64,000 nucleotides of DNA from Agathobacter sp. (GCA_022775045.1 JALFLB010000012.1:35038-99037); one strand, 5' to 3'; counted from the stretch's first letter, positions 27,244-36,498 are shown. Made by a program: numbers and translations. Notes: generated by a model from the letters alone, not told the origin.

Positions 27244-28251
27244 ATGAAAAAGAACGTGTGGATCGGATTGATATCAGCAGTATTACTTTTGACAGGATGT
27301 ACTGCCAGGGTGGAAACCAGCAGGGATGTATCGCGGCAGTCACAGGTGGAATCACAGATACAGTCCGAGGTTGTTACGGAAGTGGAATCGCAGACAGAGG
27401 AAGAACCGGTCGTGATTCCGGAGCCGCAGGAGATCCTGTATGCAAAGACAACTGTCAACGTGCGGACCGCACCGGATACCGGTTCTGAAGTTTATACCAA
27501 GCTGAACAGAGGAGATCAAGTGGATGTGATTGAAGAGAAGGACGGCTGGGCGAGTGTCCTGATCGATCGTAATGTCTACTATGTGGCATCTGAGTATCTT
27601 GTAACGGAAGAAGAGCTGATGGCTGGGAAGCTGGTTGTCATTGATGCGGGACATCAGGCTCATGGGAATAACGGTCAGGAGCCAATCGGACCGGGGGCAT
27701 CGGAGACCAAGGCAAAGGTAGCTTCCGGGACGGCAGGTGTTGCAAGCGGACTGGCAGAATATGAACTGACTCTTATGGTGGCGCAAAAGCTGGAGACGGA
27801 ACTGAACAGCAGGGGATATCAGGTTATCATGGTCAGAACCACCAACGATGTGGACATCAGCAATAGCCAGCGGGCAAAGGTTGCAAATGATGCAGGGGCG
27901 GATGCTTTTGTTCGAATTCATGCCAATGGTTCTGAAAATTCTACTGCCAATGGAGCAATGACAATCTGCCAGACGGCATCCAATCCATATAACGGAGCTT
28001 TGCATTCTCAGAGTAAGGCTTTATCCGAAGATATTCTGAATGCACTGGTGGCAAAGACCGGCTGCCGGAAGGAGTATGTCTGGGAAACGGATACCATGAG
28101 CGGCATTAATTGGTGTCAGGTTCCGGCTACAATTGTTGAGATGGGATATATGACCAACCGTGAGGAAGATTTAAAGATGGCGGATGAAGGGTATCAGCAG
28201 AAAATCGCCGAAGGAATTGCAGATGGATTGGATGCGTATTTTGCAGAATAA
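27244..28251 (+). CDS. N-acetylmuramoyl-L-alanine amidase lipoprotein with SH3 domain
   Basis: The 335-residue protein has a lipoprotein signal with lipobox LTGC (Cys19), a Glu/Gln/Ser-rich linker, a bacterial SH3 domain (about 65-120, [19 protein letters not shown]) and an Amidase_3 domain (about 130-334). Zinc and catalytic residues are visible in [31 protein letters not shown] and [10 protein letters not shown]. It cleaves the amide bond between MurNAc and the peptide stem. It follows the second permease after 43 bases and may be the wall-acting member of this cassette. Confidence 0.92.
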   Translation: MKKNVWIGLISAVLLLTGCTARVETSRDVSRQSQVESQIQSEVVTEVESQTEEEPVVIPEPQEILYAKTTVNVRTAPDTGSEVYTKLNRGDQVDVIEEKDGWASVLIDRNVYYVASEYLVTEEELMAGKLVVIDAGHQAHGNNGQEPIGPGASETKAKVASGTAGVASGLAEYELTLMVAQKLETELNSRGYQVIMVRTTNDVDISNSQRAKVANDAGADAFVRIHANGSENSTANGAMTICQTASNPYNGALHSQSKALSEDILNALVAKTGCRKEYVWETDTMSGINWCQVPATIVEMGYMTNREEDLKMADEGYQQKIAEGIADGLDAYFAE

Positions 28252-28282
28252 TGCACCAAATCAAATACATGCGGGGAACTAC

Positions 28283-28311
28283 TTGAACTTCAAGATGATT
28301 TGTACTAGAAT
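28283..28311 (+). promoter_or_regulatory. Predicted sigma-A promoter of the ferredoxin gene
   Basis: TTGAAC at 28283-28288 and TAGAAT at 28306-28311 are 17 bases apart. The expected start of transcription is near 28318, giving a leader of about 48 bases that contains the palindrome at 28333-28346. Confidence 0.55.
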
Positions 28312-28332
28312 ACGATTAAGCCTATAAGGCGG

Positions 28333-28346
28333 ATAATGATCATTAT
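28333..28346 (+). promoter_or_regulatory. Palindrome ATAATGATCATTAT, Fur-like operator candidate
   Basis: This perfect 14-base palindrome, preceded by G and followed by T, closely resembles half-sites of the Fur box (GATAATGAT...ATTATC). It lies between the predicted ferredoxin transcription start and its AAGGAGG ribosome site. Iron-dependent control of an Fe-S protein would make sense but is inferred. Confidence 0.4.
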
Positions 28347-28365
28347 TTTAAGGAGGAACTTTATT

Positions 28366-28536
28366 ATGGCATACGTTATTTCTGATTCATGCGTTAGCTG
28401 TGGTACATGTGCAGGCGAGTGTCCTGTAGGAGCTATCTCTGCAGGTGCTTCTCAGTATGAGATCGATCCAGGTGCTTGTGTAGATTGTGGTACATGTGCA
28501 GGCGTTTGCCCAACTGGAGCAATCGCTCAGGGTTAA
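28366..28536 (+). CDS. Two-[4Fe-4S] clostridial-type ferredoxin
   Basis: The 56-residue protein has two classic cluster motifs, CVSCGTCAGECPVGAI and CVDCGTCAGVCPTGAI, arranged as a pseudo-symmetric duplication. It is a low-potential electron carrier of anaerobes. The ATG at 28366 follows an AAGGAGG site; an upstream in-frame ATG would add an unrelated ten-residue leader. It is a single-gene unit with its own promoter and terminator. It could be the electron donor for PreA-type enzymes, among many others. Confidence 0.96.
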   Translation: MAYVISDSCVSCGTCAGECPVGAISAGASQYEIDPGACVDCGTCAGVCPTGAIAQG

Positions 28537-28560
28537 TTATTAATAACATAATAGTCAGAA

Positions 28561-28589
28561 AGCCGTCGCATGGTTGCGGCGGCTTTTTT
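28561..28589 (+). terminator. Rho-independent terminator of the ferredoxin gene
   Basis: AGCCGTCGCA pairs with TGCGGCGGCT around a TGGT loop and is followed by TTTTT. The convergent MerR gene on the minus strand ends six bases later. Confidence 0.92.
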
Positions 28590-28594
28590 GTACG

Positions 28595-29215
28595 TTATGA
28601 ATTGCTTGGAAGGACATCCCCTACCTTACGGGACTTGTCCTTTTTCTCTTTCTTTTCTTTCTTGGAAAAAGGGACGTGTTTACTGCGGAGCTTGCCGCGG
28701 ATGGCGGCATCGAGCTTCTTGTAGCGCTCTTCCTGGGCGTCCTCCTGCTCCCGGAAAAGATAGTTCATCTCCTTGAGAACAGTCTCCTTGACCTCCTGTC
28801 CGATATCAAGACTCAACGCCTCATTGTTCTGTGCAATAGCCCGTCCTACAATGTCACTCATCAGTTCCCGGAATTGAGCCATGCGCTCTTCGGCAGAAAG
28901 TTCGTTGATGACAGGCATGTCCGTTTCCTTGACCTGGGGAACAGTGGATACGGTTGTCTGCAACTTGTCTTGTGGCGGCGGCTCAATGGTTTCACCGCTA
29001 TGTAGGATTGTTTTAATTGCTTTCAGCTGATAGCCTTTTTCTTTGAGTTCCTTAATCTTTTTGAATTCCTGAATATTCTCTTTCGTATAGTATCGATGCC
29101 CCATCTCGTTGCGAGGGATGGTCAGATCGAGTTCTTCTTCCCAGTAACGTAATACATGTGTCTCGACACCGGCCATTGAGGCGGCATCGGAAATCATGTA
29201 ACGTACTTTTTCCAC
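28595..29215 (-). CDS. MerR-family transcriptional regulator
   Basis: About 206 residues. The N-terminus is a MerR winged helix (residues 6-75: MISDAASMAGVETHVLRYWEEEL, GHRYYTKENIQEFKKIKELKEKGYQLKAI). A linker and a C-terminal coiled coil (about 130-200, EEERYKKLDAAIRGKL) with a lysine-rich tail follow. The GTG at 29215 is preferred because AAGGAGG lies nine bases before it; the ATG at residue 7 is the alternative. There are no metal-binding cysteines, so the signal is unknown. It resembles RacA-like or cell-cycle MerR proteins of Clostridia. Confidence 0.85.
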   Translation of the reverse strand: MEKVRYMISDAASMAGVETHVLRYWEEELDLTIPRNEMGHRYYTKENIQEFKKIKELKEKGYQLKAIKTILHSGETIEPPPQDKLQTTVSTVPQVKETDMPVINELSAEERMAQFRELMSDIVGRAIAQNNEALSLDIGQEVKETVLKEMNYLFREQEDAQEERYKKLDAAIRGKLRSKHVPFSKKEKKEKKDKSRKVGDVLPSNS

Positions 29216-29537
29216 GATATATATTCCTCCTTCTATATGAAAGCCTGTACAGAACCGAATGCTTGTCCCATTCGGTTGTGCAATACTGTTGCTAGTATTA
29301 TTATATCTGTAGAAGCAATGTACTTCAAACATTTTTCATCGCATTTTTCTGACATTTTCTGCCTTTATTTCTGACAGGATATAATTTATGATTGAAGTAT
29401 CCTATCTATGACTGATGTAAAAATGTTAAAGCCGTAGGCAGATCTGTTTGTTGAGAAGAATAAAAATGCCTGCCAAATGATTAGATTTAGTCATTTATGC
29501 TGAAAATAAGGAAGAAGGAATACTAGGAGGTGTTATT

Positions 29538-31658
29538 TTGAAAGATAAAATTTTTGGAGTATTACAGAGAGTCGGGAGGTCCTTCATGCTGCCGATTGCA
29601 CTTTTGCCGGTGGCGGGGCTTCTGCTTGGAATTGGAAGCTCCTTTACCAACCCGACCATGCTTGAAGCATATCATCTCACCAATGTGATCAAAGAGGGTG
29701 GATTGCTTTATACAATTCTCGATATCATGAGTAAGACGGGAAGTGTTGTATTTGACAATCTTGCGCTGCTTTTTGCAATGGGTGTCGCAATTGGCATGGC
29801 GAAAAAGGAAAAAGCGGTGGCTGCATTATCTGGTGCCATCAGCTATCTCATAATGAATACGGCCATCAGCGCACTGATTGCAGCTAGTGGAGGACCGCAG
29901 GAAATGGCTGCCAACTCGACGGCTCAGACACTGGGGATCACAACCTTACAGATGGGTGTGTTTGGCGGTATTATTGTAGGACTGGGCGTAGCAGCGTTGC
30001 ATAATCGTTTTTACAAAATCGAACTGCCGCAGGTACTGTCTTTTTTCGGAGGGACGAGATTTGTACCAATTGTCTGCAGTGTTGTATATCTTTTCGTGGG
30101 GATTGCGATGTTCTATATCTGGCCAGTGGTTCAGGCAGGGATTGCGCAGCTGGGAAATCTTGTGCTCAGATCCGGTTATGCAGGTACCTGGATTTACGGA
30201 ATCATAGAAAGGGCGTTGATTCCATTTGGCCTTCATCATGTGTTCTATATGCCTTTCTGGCAGACGGAGCTTGGAGGTTCGATGCTCATTGACGGAGTGA
30301 CAGTTCAGGGTGCCCAGAATATTTTCTTTGCGGAACTTGCATCCAAATCAACAGGCCATTTTTCTGTGGAGGCCACAAGATTTATGTCTGGTAAATTTCC
30401 ATTTATGATGTTCGGTCTTCCGGCGGCTGCTTTTGCGATGTATCGTGCGGCGCGCCCGGAAAAAAAGAAAGTGGTGGGAAGCTTGCTTTTCTCAGCAGCG
30501 CTGACTTCCATGATTACCGGAATTACAGAACCGCTGGAATTTACCTTCCTGTTTGTTGCACCTGCAATGTATGCTGTCCACTGCGTTCTTGCCGGACTTT
30601 CCTACATGCTGATGCACATTTTAAATGTGGGTGTGGGAATGACATTCTCAGGCGGTGCGATCGACCTGGCTCTGTTCGGAATCCTGCAGGGCAATGCAAA
30701 GACAAACTGGATCTTTGTCATTCTCATTGGCATTATATACGCGGTGGTTTATTACTTTGTTTTCTATTTTATGATAACAAAATTTAATTTCAAAACTCCG
30801 GGAAGAGAGGCGGATGACGAAGAGACAAAACTCTATACACGGCAGGATCTGAACAACAGAAACAGAGGTGAGAGTCATAAATCCGACAGCAATTTTGACC
30901 AGGTAAGCGCACTTATCACCAAGGGGCTTGGAGGCAAAGGAAATATATCGGATGTTGACTGTTGTGCTACAAGACTGCGAATAACCGTATTTGACCCGGA
31001 ACTGGTGGCTGACAGCCTTTTGAGAAAAAGCGGTGCTTCAGGTGTGATCCACAAAGGAAATGGAGTGCAGGTCGTTTATGGACCGCAGGTGTCGGTTGTG
31101 AAATCCAATCTGGAGGATTTTCTGGAAACAGATGTGGCAGATCAGGTGGATGAGAGGCTTGGGGAAGCGGTTGCTGCAGATAAGAGTAGTGATAAAACCG
31201 TAGAAGCAGAAGTAATATATTCCCCGCTAAATGGTACTGCAATCGAACTTGAAAAAGTGGAAGATGAAACCTTTGCAGCGAAGATTCTCGGGGATGGGAT
31301 TGCCATTGAGCCAGCAGAAGGGAAGCTTTTCGCTCCCTGCGATGGAAAAATTTCCATGGTTTTTGATACGAAGCATGCTGTTAGCATAATCTCAAACAAT
31401 GGCTGTGAGATGATTCTTCATGTTGGAATTGATACCGTGAAGCTGAACGGAGAATTCTTCGAAACGCATGTTTCGGCGGGGCAGGAGGTTCACCGGGGCA
31501 ATCTTTTGGTTTCCTTTGATATCGAGGGGATCAGGAATGCCGGGTATAAGCTTACAACGCCTGTTATTGTTTGTAATACAGATGCTTACAGTGCTGTAAA
31601 TACTGTTGCAGCAGGGAGAGTGAATGCCGGGGATGAGATTCTTAAGCTGAGCAGATGA
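29538..31658 (+). CDS. PTS sugar transporter EIICBA (glucose/maltose-like)
   Basis: The 706-residue fused permease has EIIC (about 1-420, ten-odd helices, opening MKDKIFGVLQRVGRSFMLPIALLPVAG), EIIB (about 450-535) with the phospho-cysteine in DVDCCATRLRITV, and an EIIA/Crr domain (about 555-700) with the phospho-histidine in MILHVGIDTV. It imports and phosphorylates a hexose or maltose-like sugar. The start codon is TTG at 29538, supported by a TAGGAGG site. The specific sugar cannot be read from sequence. It is a single gene with a 205-base upstream region shared with the divergent MerR gene. Confidence 0.92.
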   Translation: MKDKIFGVLQRVGRSFMLPIALLPVAGLLLGIGSSFTNPTMLEAYHLTNVIKEGGLLYTILDIMSKTGSVVFDNLALLFAMGVAIGMAKKEKAVAALSGAISYLIMNTAISALIAASGGPQEMAANSTAQTLGITTLQMGVFGGIIVGLGVAALHNRFYKIELPQVLSFFGGTRFVPIVCSVVYLFVGIAMFYIWPVVQAGIAQLGNLVLRSGYAGTWIYGIIERALIPFGLHHVFYMPFWQTELGGSMLIDGVTVQGAQNIFFAELASKSTGHFSVEATRFMSGKFPFMMFGLPAAAFAMYRAARPEKKKVVGSLLFSAALTSMITGITEPLEFTFLFVAPAMYAVHCVLAGLSYMLMHILNVGVGMTFSGGAIDLALFGILQGNAKTNWIFVILIGIIYAVVYYFVFYFMITKFNFKTPGREADDEETKLYTRQDLNNRNRGESHKSDSNFDQVSALITKGLGGKGNISDVDCCATRLRITVFDPELVADSLLRKSGASGVIHKGNGVQVVYGPQVSVVKSNLEDFLETDVADQVDERLGEAVAADKSSDKTVEAEVIYSPLNGTAIELEKVEDETFAAKILGDGIAIEPAEGKLFAPCDGKISMVFDTKHAVSIISNNGCEMILHVGIDTVKLNGEFFETHVSAGQEVHRGNLLVSFDIEGIRNAGYKLTTPVIVCNTDAYSAVNTVAAGRVNAGDEILKLSR

Positions 31659-31788
31659 ATTTGACAACTATACTTCCTATCATCTATAATTAGGTAAAAG
31701 TATCTGCTGATGAATTGCGTTAAAACAGTAGATGCAAAAAGAATGAAAACCTGAAGTGTCGGGTTTGATGGAAAGTAAAGTGATTGAT

Positions 31789-32841
31789 ATGGAAACGTTA
31801 ATAAAGAAGGTGGACTCGGAACATCCCGATGAGAGAGCGATGGAGGAAGCTGGGCAGCTGATTGCGGCCGGGGAGCTTGTTGCGTTTCCCACCGAGACGG
31901 TATACGGGCTTGGGGGAGATGCCCTGCGGCCGGAGGCGGCTGCAAAGATTTATGCGGCAAAGGGGAGACCTTCCGACAACCCGCTGATTGTTCATATTGC
32001 TGATTTTTCTGATCTGGAGCGAGTAGCGCGGGAAATCCCGCCGCAGGCGAGAAAGCTTGCGGAGGCATTCTGGCCGGGTCCGCTGACGATGATTGTATGG
32101 AAGTCGGATGCAGTGCCGTCTGCGACAACCGGAGGAATGGATACGGTGGCAGTGCGGATGCCGAATCATCCGGTGGCACTGGAACTGATTCGAAAAAGCG
32201 GATGTCTGATTGCGGCGCCGAGCGCGAATACATCCGGACGGCCAAGTCCGACGGAAGCGCAGCATGTGGCAGAGGACTTGTCAGGGCGCATCGCAATGAT
32301 TCTGGATGGTGGTCCAGTAGGAATCGGAATTGAGTCCACGATCATTGATCTGACAGAAGAGAAACCGATGGTGCTTCGACCTGGTTATATCACGCCGAAG
32401 ATGCTCTCAGAAGTGTTGGGGGAGGAGGTTGTGATTGATCCGGGTATTATTGCGGCGGATGATACAAGAAAACCCAAGGCACCAGGAATGAAGTATAAGC
32501 ATTATGCACCTAAAGCAGATATGGTAATTGTGGATGGGCAAGAGAATGCGGTTGTTGACAAGATTAACGAACTGGTGCGTCAGAAACAGGCCGAGGGGAT
32601 GAAAGTAGCTGTCATCGCAACGGAGGAGACAACAAAACGTTACGATGCGGATGTGGTTCTGTGCATTGGTAGAAGGTCGGATGAGGATGCGATTGCACAG
32701 CATCTGTATCGTATTCTGCGTGAATGTGATGAACTGGATGTGGGGGAAATTTATTCGGAAAGCTTTCAGACACCGAGAATCGGGCAGGCAATCATGAATC
32801 GTCTGCTGAAAGCGGCCGGACATACGGTTTTGCAGGTGTAG
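31789..32841 (+). CDS. ywlC: Threonylcarbamoyl-AMP synthase (Sua5/YwlC type)
   Basis: About 350 residues. It makes threonylcarbamoyl-AMP for the t6A37 modification of ANN-decoding tRNAs. The YrdC domain (about 20-205) shows VAFPTETVYGLGGDA, KGRPSDNPLIVHI, FWPGPLTMI and APSANTSGRPSPT. The extra C-terminal Sua5 domain follows with APGMKYKHYAPKA. The ATG at 31789 matches the usual opening, but ATG 31768 and GTG 31756 are in frame and ribosome sites are weak for all. It starts a conserved operon with the phosphatase-like gene, upp and dCMP deaminase. Confidence 0.93.
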   Translation: METLIKKVDSEHPDERAMEEAGQLIAAGELVAFPTETVYGLGGDALRPEAAAKIYAAKGRPSDNPLIVHIADFSDLERVAREIPPQARKLAEAFWPGPLTMIVWKSDAVPSATTGGMDTVAVRMPNHPVALELIRKSGCLIAAPSANTSGRPSPTEAQHVAEDLSGRIAMILDGGPVGIGIESTIIDLTEEKPMVLRPGYITPKMLSEVLGEEVVIDPGIIAADDTRKPKAPGMKYKHYAPKADMVIVDGQENAVVDKINELVRQKQAEGMKVAVIATEETTKRYDADVVLCIGRRSDEDAIAQHLYRILRECDELDVGEIYSESFQTPRIGQAIMNRLLKAAGHTVLQV

Positions 32842-32869
32842 ACTGGGAGTTTTAGAGAGAGGGCATAGT

Positions 32870-33325
32870 ATGGCATACACGAAAATCATTTTTGTGGCGC
32901 AGACAGGAACCTGCCGTGAGGCAATGGCTGTAGGAATCATGGGGGATTTTACTCTGCAGAGACCAGTAGAAATTCTTTCCCGAGGGCTGGTGGTGCAGTT
33001 CCCGGAGCCGATGAATCAGAAAGCGGAAGCGGTTCTCATCAGTAATGGAATCAATATGGAGAATTTTGTCTCCCAGCAGCTGACAGAGGAAGATCTTGAA
33101 GATGCACTGGTTTTTACCATGGAAGCGGTGCAGCGGGAACGTATTCTTGAGCAATATGAGAATGCCGTTCCGGAGAATATTTACGTGTTAACGGATTATG
33201 TAGGGGATGAATTAGAAATACTGGATCCGTATGGGGGCGCACTGCCGGCTTATGGTCTGTGCTATGAGACCCTGCGTAAATCCATTAAGAAGCTTGTAAA
33301 AAAATTAAACGAAGGAGAAGAGTAA
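32870..33325 (+). CDS. LMW protein phosphatase-like protein lacking the nucleophilic cysteine
   Basis: The 151-residue protein has the fold and gene position of YwlE/LMW tyrosine or arginine phosphatases. Active members start with C-x5-R (VCTGNTCR). Here the aligned segment is VAQTGTCR, so the catalytic cysteine is replaced by alanine while the arginine is kept. The C-terminal DPYGG element matches the family's Asp-Pro general-acid loop. It is therefore likely a pseudophosphatase with a binding role. It sits between the Sua5 and upp genes, three bases before upp. Confidence 0.8.
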   Translation: MAYTKIIFVAQTGTCREAMAVGIMGDFTLQRPVEILSRGLVVQFPEPMNQKAEAVLISNGINMENFVSQQLTEEDLEDALVFTMEAVQRERILEQYENAVPENIYVLTDYVGDELEILDPYGGALPAYGLCYETLRKSIKKLVKKLNEGEE

Positions 33326-33327
33326 AG

Positions 33328-33957
33328 ATGGCAAAGGTAGTTGTTATGGATCACCCACTGATCCAGCATAAAATTGGAATTATGAGGAGAACAGAGACGG
33401 GCTCTAAGGATTTTCGTACACTGGTAAGCGAGGTGGCAATGCTTGAGTGTTACGAGGCGACCAGGGATCTTGAGCTGATCGATGTAGAAATCGAGACGCC
33501 GATCTGCAGAACAACCGTAAAGGAACTCAAAGGCAAGAAACTGGCAGTGGTGCCAATCCTGCGTGCAGGACTCGGAATGGTTGAGGGAATGCTTGAGATG
33601 ATTCCGGCAGCGAAGGTTGGACATATCGGACTGTATCGTGATCCGGAGACGGCAGAACCAATCGAATATTATTGCAAGCTGCCGGCAGACTGTGCTAATC
33701 GTGAGGTGTTTGTCGTAGATCCGATGCTTGCAACCGGAGGTTCGGCAGTGGCGGCACTTGACATGCTCAAGGGAAAGGGCGTGAAGAATATCCGTTTTAT
33801 GTGTATTATTGCGGCACCTGAGGGAGTAAAGCGGCTGACAGAGGAACATCCGGATGTGGATTTATTTATAGGCGCACTGGATGAGCACCTGAATGAGAAG
33901 AAGTATATTGTCCCGGGACTTGGTGATGCAGGAGACAGGATTTTCGGAACCAAGTAA
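33328..33957 (+). CDS. upp: Uracil phosphoribosyltransferase
   Basis: The 209-residue enzyme converts uracil and PRPP to UMP. Typical motifs are [13 protein letters not shown] at the start, [14 protein letters not shown] near residue 75, the PRPP loop [20 protein letters not shown] near 128 and the uracil-binding end [13 protein letters not shown]. The ribosome site is GAAGGAGAAGAG. It recovers uracil, the same base that the locus at the left end of the window would degrade. Confidence 0.97.
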   Translation: MAKVVVMDHPLIQHKIGIMRRTETGSKDFRTLVSEVAMLECYEATRDLELIDVEIETPICRTTVKELKGKKLAVVPILRAGLGMVEGMLEMIPAAKVGHIGLYRDPETAEPIEYYCKLPADCANREVFVVDPMLATGGSAVAALDMLKGKGVKNIRFMCIIAAPEGVKRLTEEHPDVDLFIGALDEHLNEKKYIVPGLGDAGDRIFGTK

Positions 33958-33986
33958 GAGATGAGGGAGATTCACAGGAGGTTGCG

Positions 33987-34466
33987 ATGAGCACGAAGAG
34001 ACAGGATTACATCAGTTGGGACGAATATTTCATGGGGGTAGCTATGTTATCCGGCATGCGCTCGAAGGATCCCAATACACAGGTCGGAGCCTGCATCGTC
34101 AGCGCCGAACACAAGATCCTTTCCATGGGTTACAATGGATTTCCGGCAGGCTGCTCCGATGACGAGTTTCCGTGGGTGCGTGAGGGAGAAGATAACAAGT
34201 ATTTCTACACGACCCACAGTGAACTCAATGCCATTCTTAACTACCGGGGAGGAAGTCTTGAGGGCGCGACCATTTATGTGACACTTTTTCCCTGTAATGA
34301 ATGTGCAAAAGCGATTATTCAGAGCGGCATCCATGAGGTGGTCTATGACAGTGACAAGTATGCGGATACTGCAAGCGTGATTGCATCAAAGAAGATGCTT
34401 AAAGCGGCAGGAGTGACCCTCCGCCGGTATGAGCACACCGGGCGGGAAATCGGGCTGCAATTGTAG
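33987..34466 (+). CDS. dCMP deaminase (ComEB-like)
   Basis: The 159-residue zinc deaminase would convert dCMP to dUMP for dTTP synthesis. The zinc motifs are HSELNAI (His with proton-shuttle Glu) near residue 73 and FPCNECAKAI (two Cys) near 99. The early segment MRSKDPNTQVGACIV is typical. It follows upp after 29 bases with a CAGGAGG site and ends the operon. In many relatives the ATP synthase genes follow directly; here an accessory region intervenes. Confidence 0.93.
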   Translation: MSTKRQDYISWDEYFMGVAMLSGMRSKDPNTQVGACIVSAEHKILSMGYNGFPAGCSDDEFPWVREGEDNKYFYTTHSELNAILNYRGGSLEGATIYVTLFPCNECAKAIIQSGIHEVVYDSDKYADTASVIASKKMLKAAGVTLRRYEHTGREIGLQL

Positions 34467-34476
34467 GGACGGTTAT

Positions 34477-34496
34477 GACATTGGGACACCAATGTC
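34477..34496. terminator. Inverted repeat between convergent genes
   Basis: GACATTGG pairs with CCAATGTC around GACA. There is no T run, so its terminator role for the dCMP deaminase or agrC transcript is weak. Confidence 0.3.
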
Positions 34497-34555
34497 CCCT
34501 AAAAGAAACATATTTGCGTCATAGAGGAATATTCATAGGCTAATCTGCTCTTGGC

Positions 34556-35809
34556 TTAGACATTTAGCGTGATGGTAACACGGAAGGTTTGATTCTCGGT
34601 ATTGATGGAAAAGAATCCATTATTGCGACGAACACATTCCTTCACATTTTCCAATCCATATCCATGTATGTTTCCGGCCTTTTTCACGGGAGAAGAGGGA
34701 ACTGGATTGCTGATTTCATAAAAAAGGATATGATTCTTTTGGCGCAAAGTACAGGTGATGGAGGGGGATTCTGTGTCAGGAATCGCGCAGCAGGCCTCTA
34801 TTGCATTATCCATGGTATTGCCAAGGATGATGTAGAAATCTAATGGAGAAACTTTGAGGTCAGGATCAATCCATAGGTCAAAATCAATCGGAATATCAGC
34901 ATTTTGAGCTTTTTTCATTCCGTAATTCAGGATGCCATCTACAATTGGATTGCCGGTGTGAATCATATGATCCAGACTTTCAAAGTTTTTCTTTAAGGAA
35001 GTAAGCTGCTGAGCTGCTTCCGCCTGGTGGTTTTCAGAGACCAGAGTTTCCATTGCCAACATGTATTTTTTCATATCATGCCACAGAGAACGGGATTCCT
35101 CCTGATGGACAATCACATCCTGATAATATTTTTCCTGATGCTTTAACTGCTCCTCCATGCAAAGCTCCCTCTTCTGCAGTTCGTAGGTCCGCTTGACAAA
35201 TTCTGTATAACTGCAGATTACAATGTTGATCAGAAGCATGCCAATGGTAGAAATGGCAAAAGGGATATATTGCTTTGTGCTCATAAAACTTTCAAATTGC
35301 ACGGATAAGATAAAAATGCTGGCAGTATTGCATAAAATAAGAGGAATTGCATGCAGCAGGGCATGGGAATCATAGTGAAGCTGGGTGCAGGCGGAAAGAA
35401 TCACTAACAATAACATATGTGTCAGTTTTGCAGTGGTGTTATAAACCAGCCGTCCCACGCTGATCCCCATGATTTCATCGATAGGAATCCCTAATTTCGC
35501 CAGAATAAATCCACTGATCAGGTCTGCAAACATGGCAGCCGCAAAGAAAAGAATAATCGCATAAATTGTTTGAAAGGCAGGCCGCTTCAGATATTCGTAG
35601 TAGCACAGAAATAAAAATAAGCCGATAATTCCTAATCTGGGAAACAAAGGGGTATAGGCTGTTGTAAAAAGTAAAAGCCCAAAGTAGCATACATAGATAC
35701 CAAGCATCTTCCATACAGATGGATACACAGGCCGTAATGTTTGGTGGAAATAATAGAATGCCAGCACACATTCTACCAGAATCGTATATGTTTCAATTGG
35801 AATATTCAT
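34556..35809 (-). CDS. AgrC-like sensor histidine kinase (GHKL type)
   Basis: The 417-residue protein has six or seven N-terminal membrane helices (about 1-205). A dimerisation helix carries the phospho-histidine in SLWHDMKKYMLAMETL near residue 240, and a C-terminal GHKL ATPase shows LGNTMDNAIEAC near 330 and HGYGLENVKE near 387. This is the layout of AgrC/VirS receptors for cyclic peptides. It overlaps the regulator gene by four bases. Together with agrD and agrB on the opposite strand it would complete a quorum-sensing circuit. Confidence 0.88.
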   Translation of the reverse strand: MNIPIETYTILVECVLAFYYFHQTLRPVYPSVWKMLGIYVCYFGLLLFTTAYTPLFPRLGIIGLFLFLCYYEYLKRPAFQTIYAIILFFAAAMFADLISGFILAKLGIPIDEIMGISVGRLVYNTTAKLTHMLLLVILSACTQLHYDSHALLHAIPLILCNTASIFILSVQFESFMSTKQYIPFAISTIGMLLINIVICSYTEFVKRTYELQKRELCMEEQLKHQEKYYQDVIVHQEESRSLWHDMKKYMLAMETLVSENHQAEAAQQLTSLKKNFESLDHMIHTGNPIVDGILNYGMKKAQNADIPIDFDLWIDPDLKVSPLDFYIILGNTMDNAIEACCAIPDTESPSITCTLRQKNHILFYEISNPVPSSPVKKAGNIHGYGLENVKECVRRNNGFFSINTENQTFRVTITLNV

Positions 35810-36498
35810 ACTGTATTACCTCGCACCAGATTTGCAAACCGTTCCTGAAAAACGGCCTGCTTTTTTCGGGAAAGGGGAATTTCGGCACCATCCGTCATCG
35901 TGACTTTGGATGGACTTGCACTGTCCACATAATCCAGATTGATGCAGAAACTGCGGTGAATCTGTAGAAAGTTGGGATGCGGAAATTCCTTCATCATATG
36001 TTCCATAGTCTCTTTTATATCCAGAGTCTTACTGTCTGTTAAGTGAAAAATGATATGTCGTGCCAGACTTTCAAAGTATATGATCTCATTTACAGAGATC
36101 ACTTTTTGCTCTCCATTATAAGGCAGACTGACTTTCTTCGGCAGCAGATGGGGCAGTGCTTCCTGCAAAGTAGTTTGGAACATGGTCAACGTAATTGGCT
36201 TGCACAAATAACGGAAGGCAATACCATAACCATGAACCGCATATTGAAGAGATTTTGTTGTAAAAATAATCAGGGGACTTGGATTCAGGCGCGCGAGCTT
36301 AGCACCCACTTCATAGCCATCCGGCTGTTCCATTTCAATATCTAAGAAAATCAGGTCAAAGAATTCCGTAGAAAAGGCGCTTAAGAGCGCAGCAGCGGAA
36401 GAGAAAACAGTGATCTCATATGGTAACTGGCATATCTGGCAGTAGCTTTGTATGCGTTCTGCATCATTTGCTTCATCATCACAAATTGCAATTTTCAT
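35806..36498 (-). CDS. AgrA-like LytTR response regulator
   Basis: The 230-residue regulator has a receiver domain with ICDDEANDAE, phospho-acceptor Asp in DLIFLDIEMEQPDGYE near residue 55 and a Lys in RYLCKPIT near 103. The C-terminal LytTR DNA-binding domain (about 125-225) shows ISVNEIIYFESLARHIIFH, FLQIHRSFCINLDYV and PLSRKKQAVF. It overlaps agrC by four bases and has its own promoter. It is expected to activate the divergent agrD-agrB genes. Confidence 0.92.
   Translation of the reverse strand: MKIAICDDEANDAERIQSYCQICQLPYEITVFSSAAALLSAFSTEFFDLIFLDIEMEQPDGYEVGAKLARLNPSPLIIFTTKSLQYAVHGYGIAFRYLCKPITLTMFQTTLQEALPHLLPKKVSLPYNGEQKVISVNEIIYFESLARHIIFHLTDSKTLDIKETMEHMMKEFPHPNFLQIHRSFCINLDYVDSASPSKVTMTDGAEIPLSRKKQAVFQERFANLVRGNTV

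Noticed and set aside
29333..29537. Antiterminator (RAT-type) site in front of the PTS gene
   Set aside because: A GGCAG/CTGCC pairing exists but there is no overlapping terminator and no LicT/SacY-like gene nearby.
31586..32296. Open frame of 236 codons on the minus strand over the Sua5 gene
   Set aside because: The Pro/Ser-rich translation is typical of an antisense shadow; the plus-strand Sua5 domain motifs are unmistakable.
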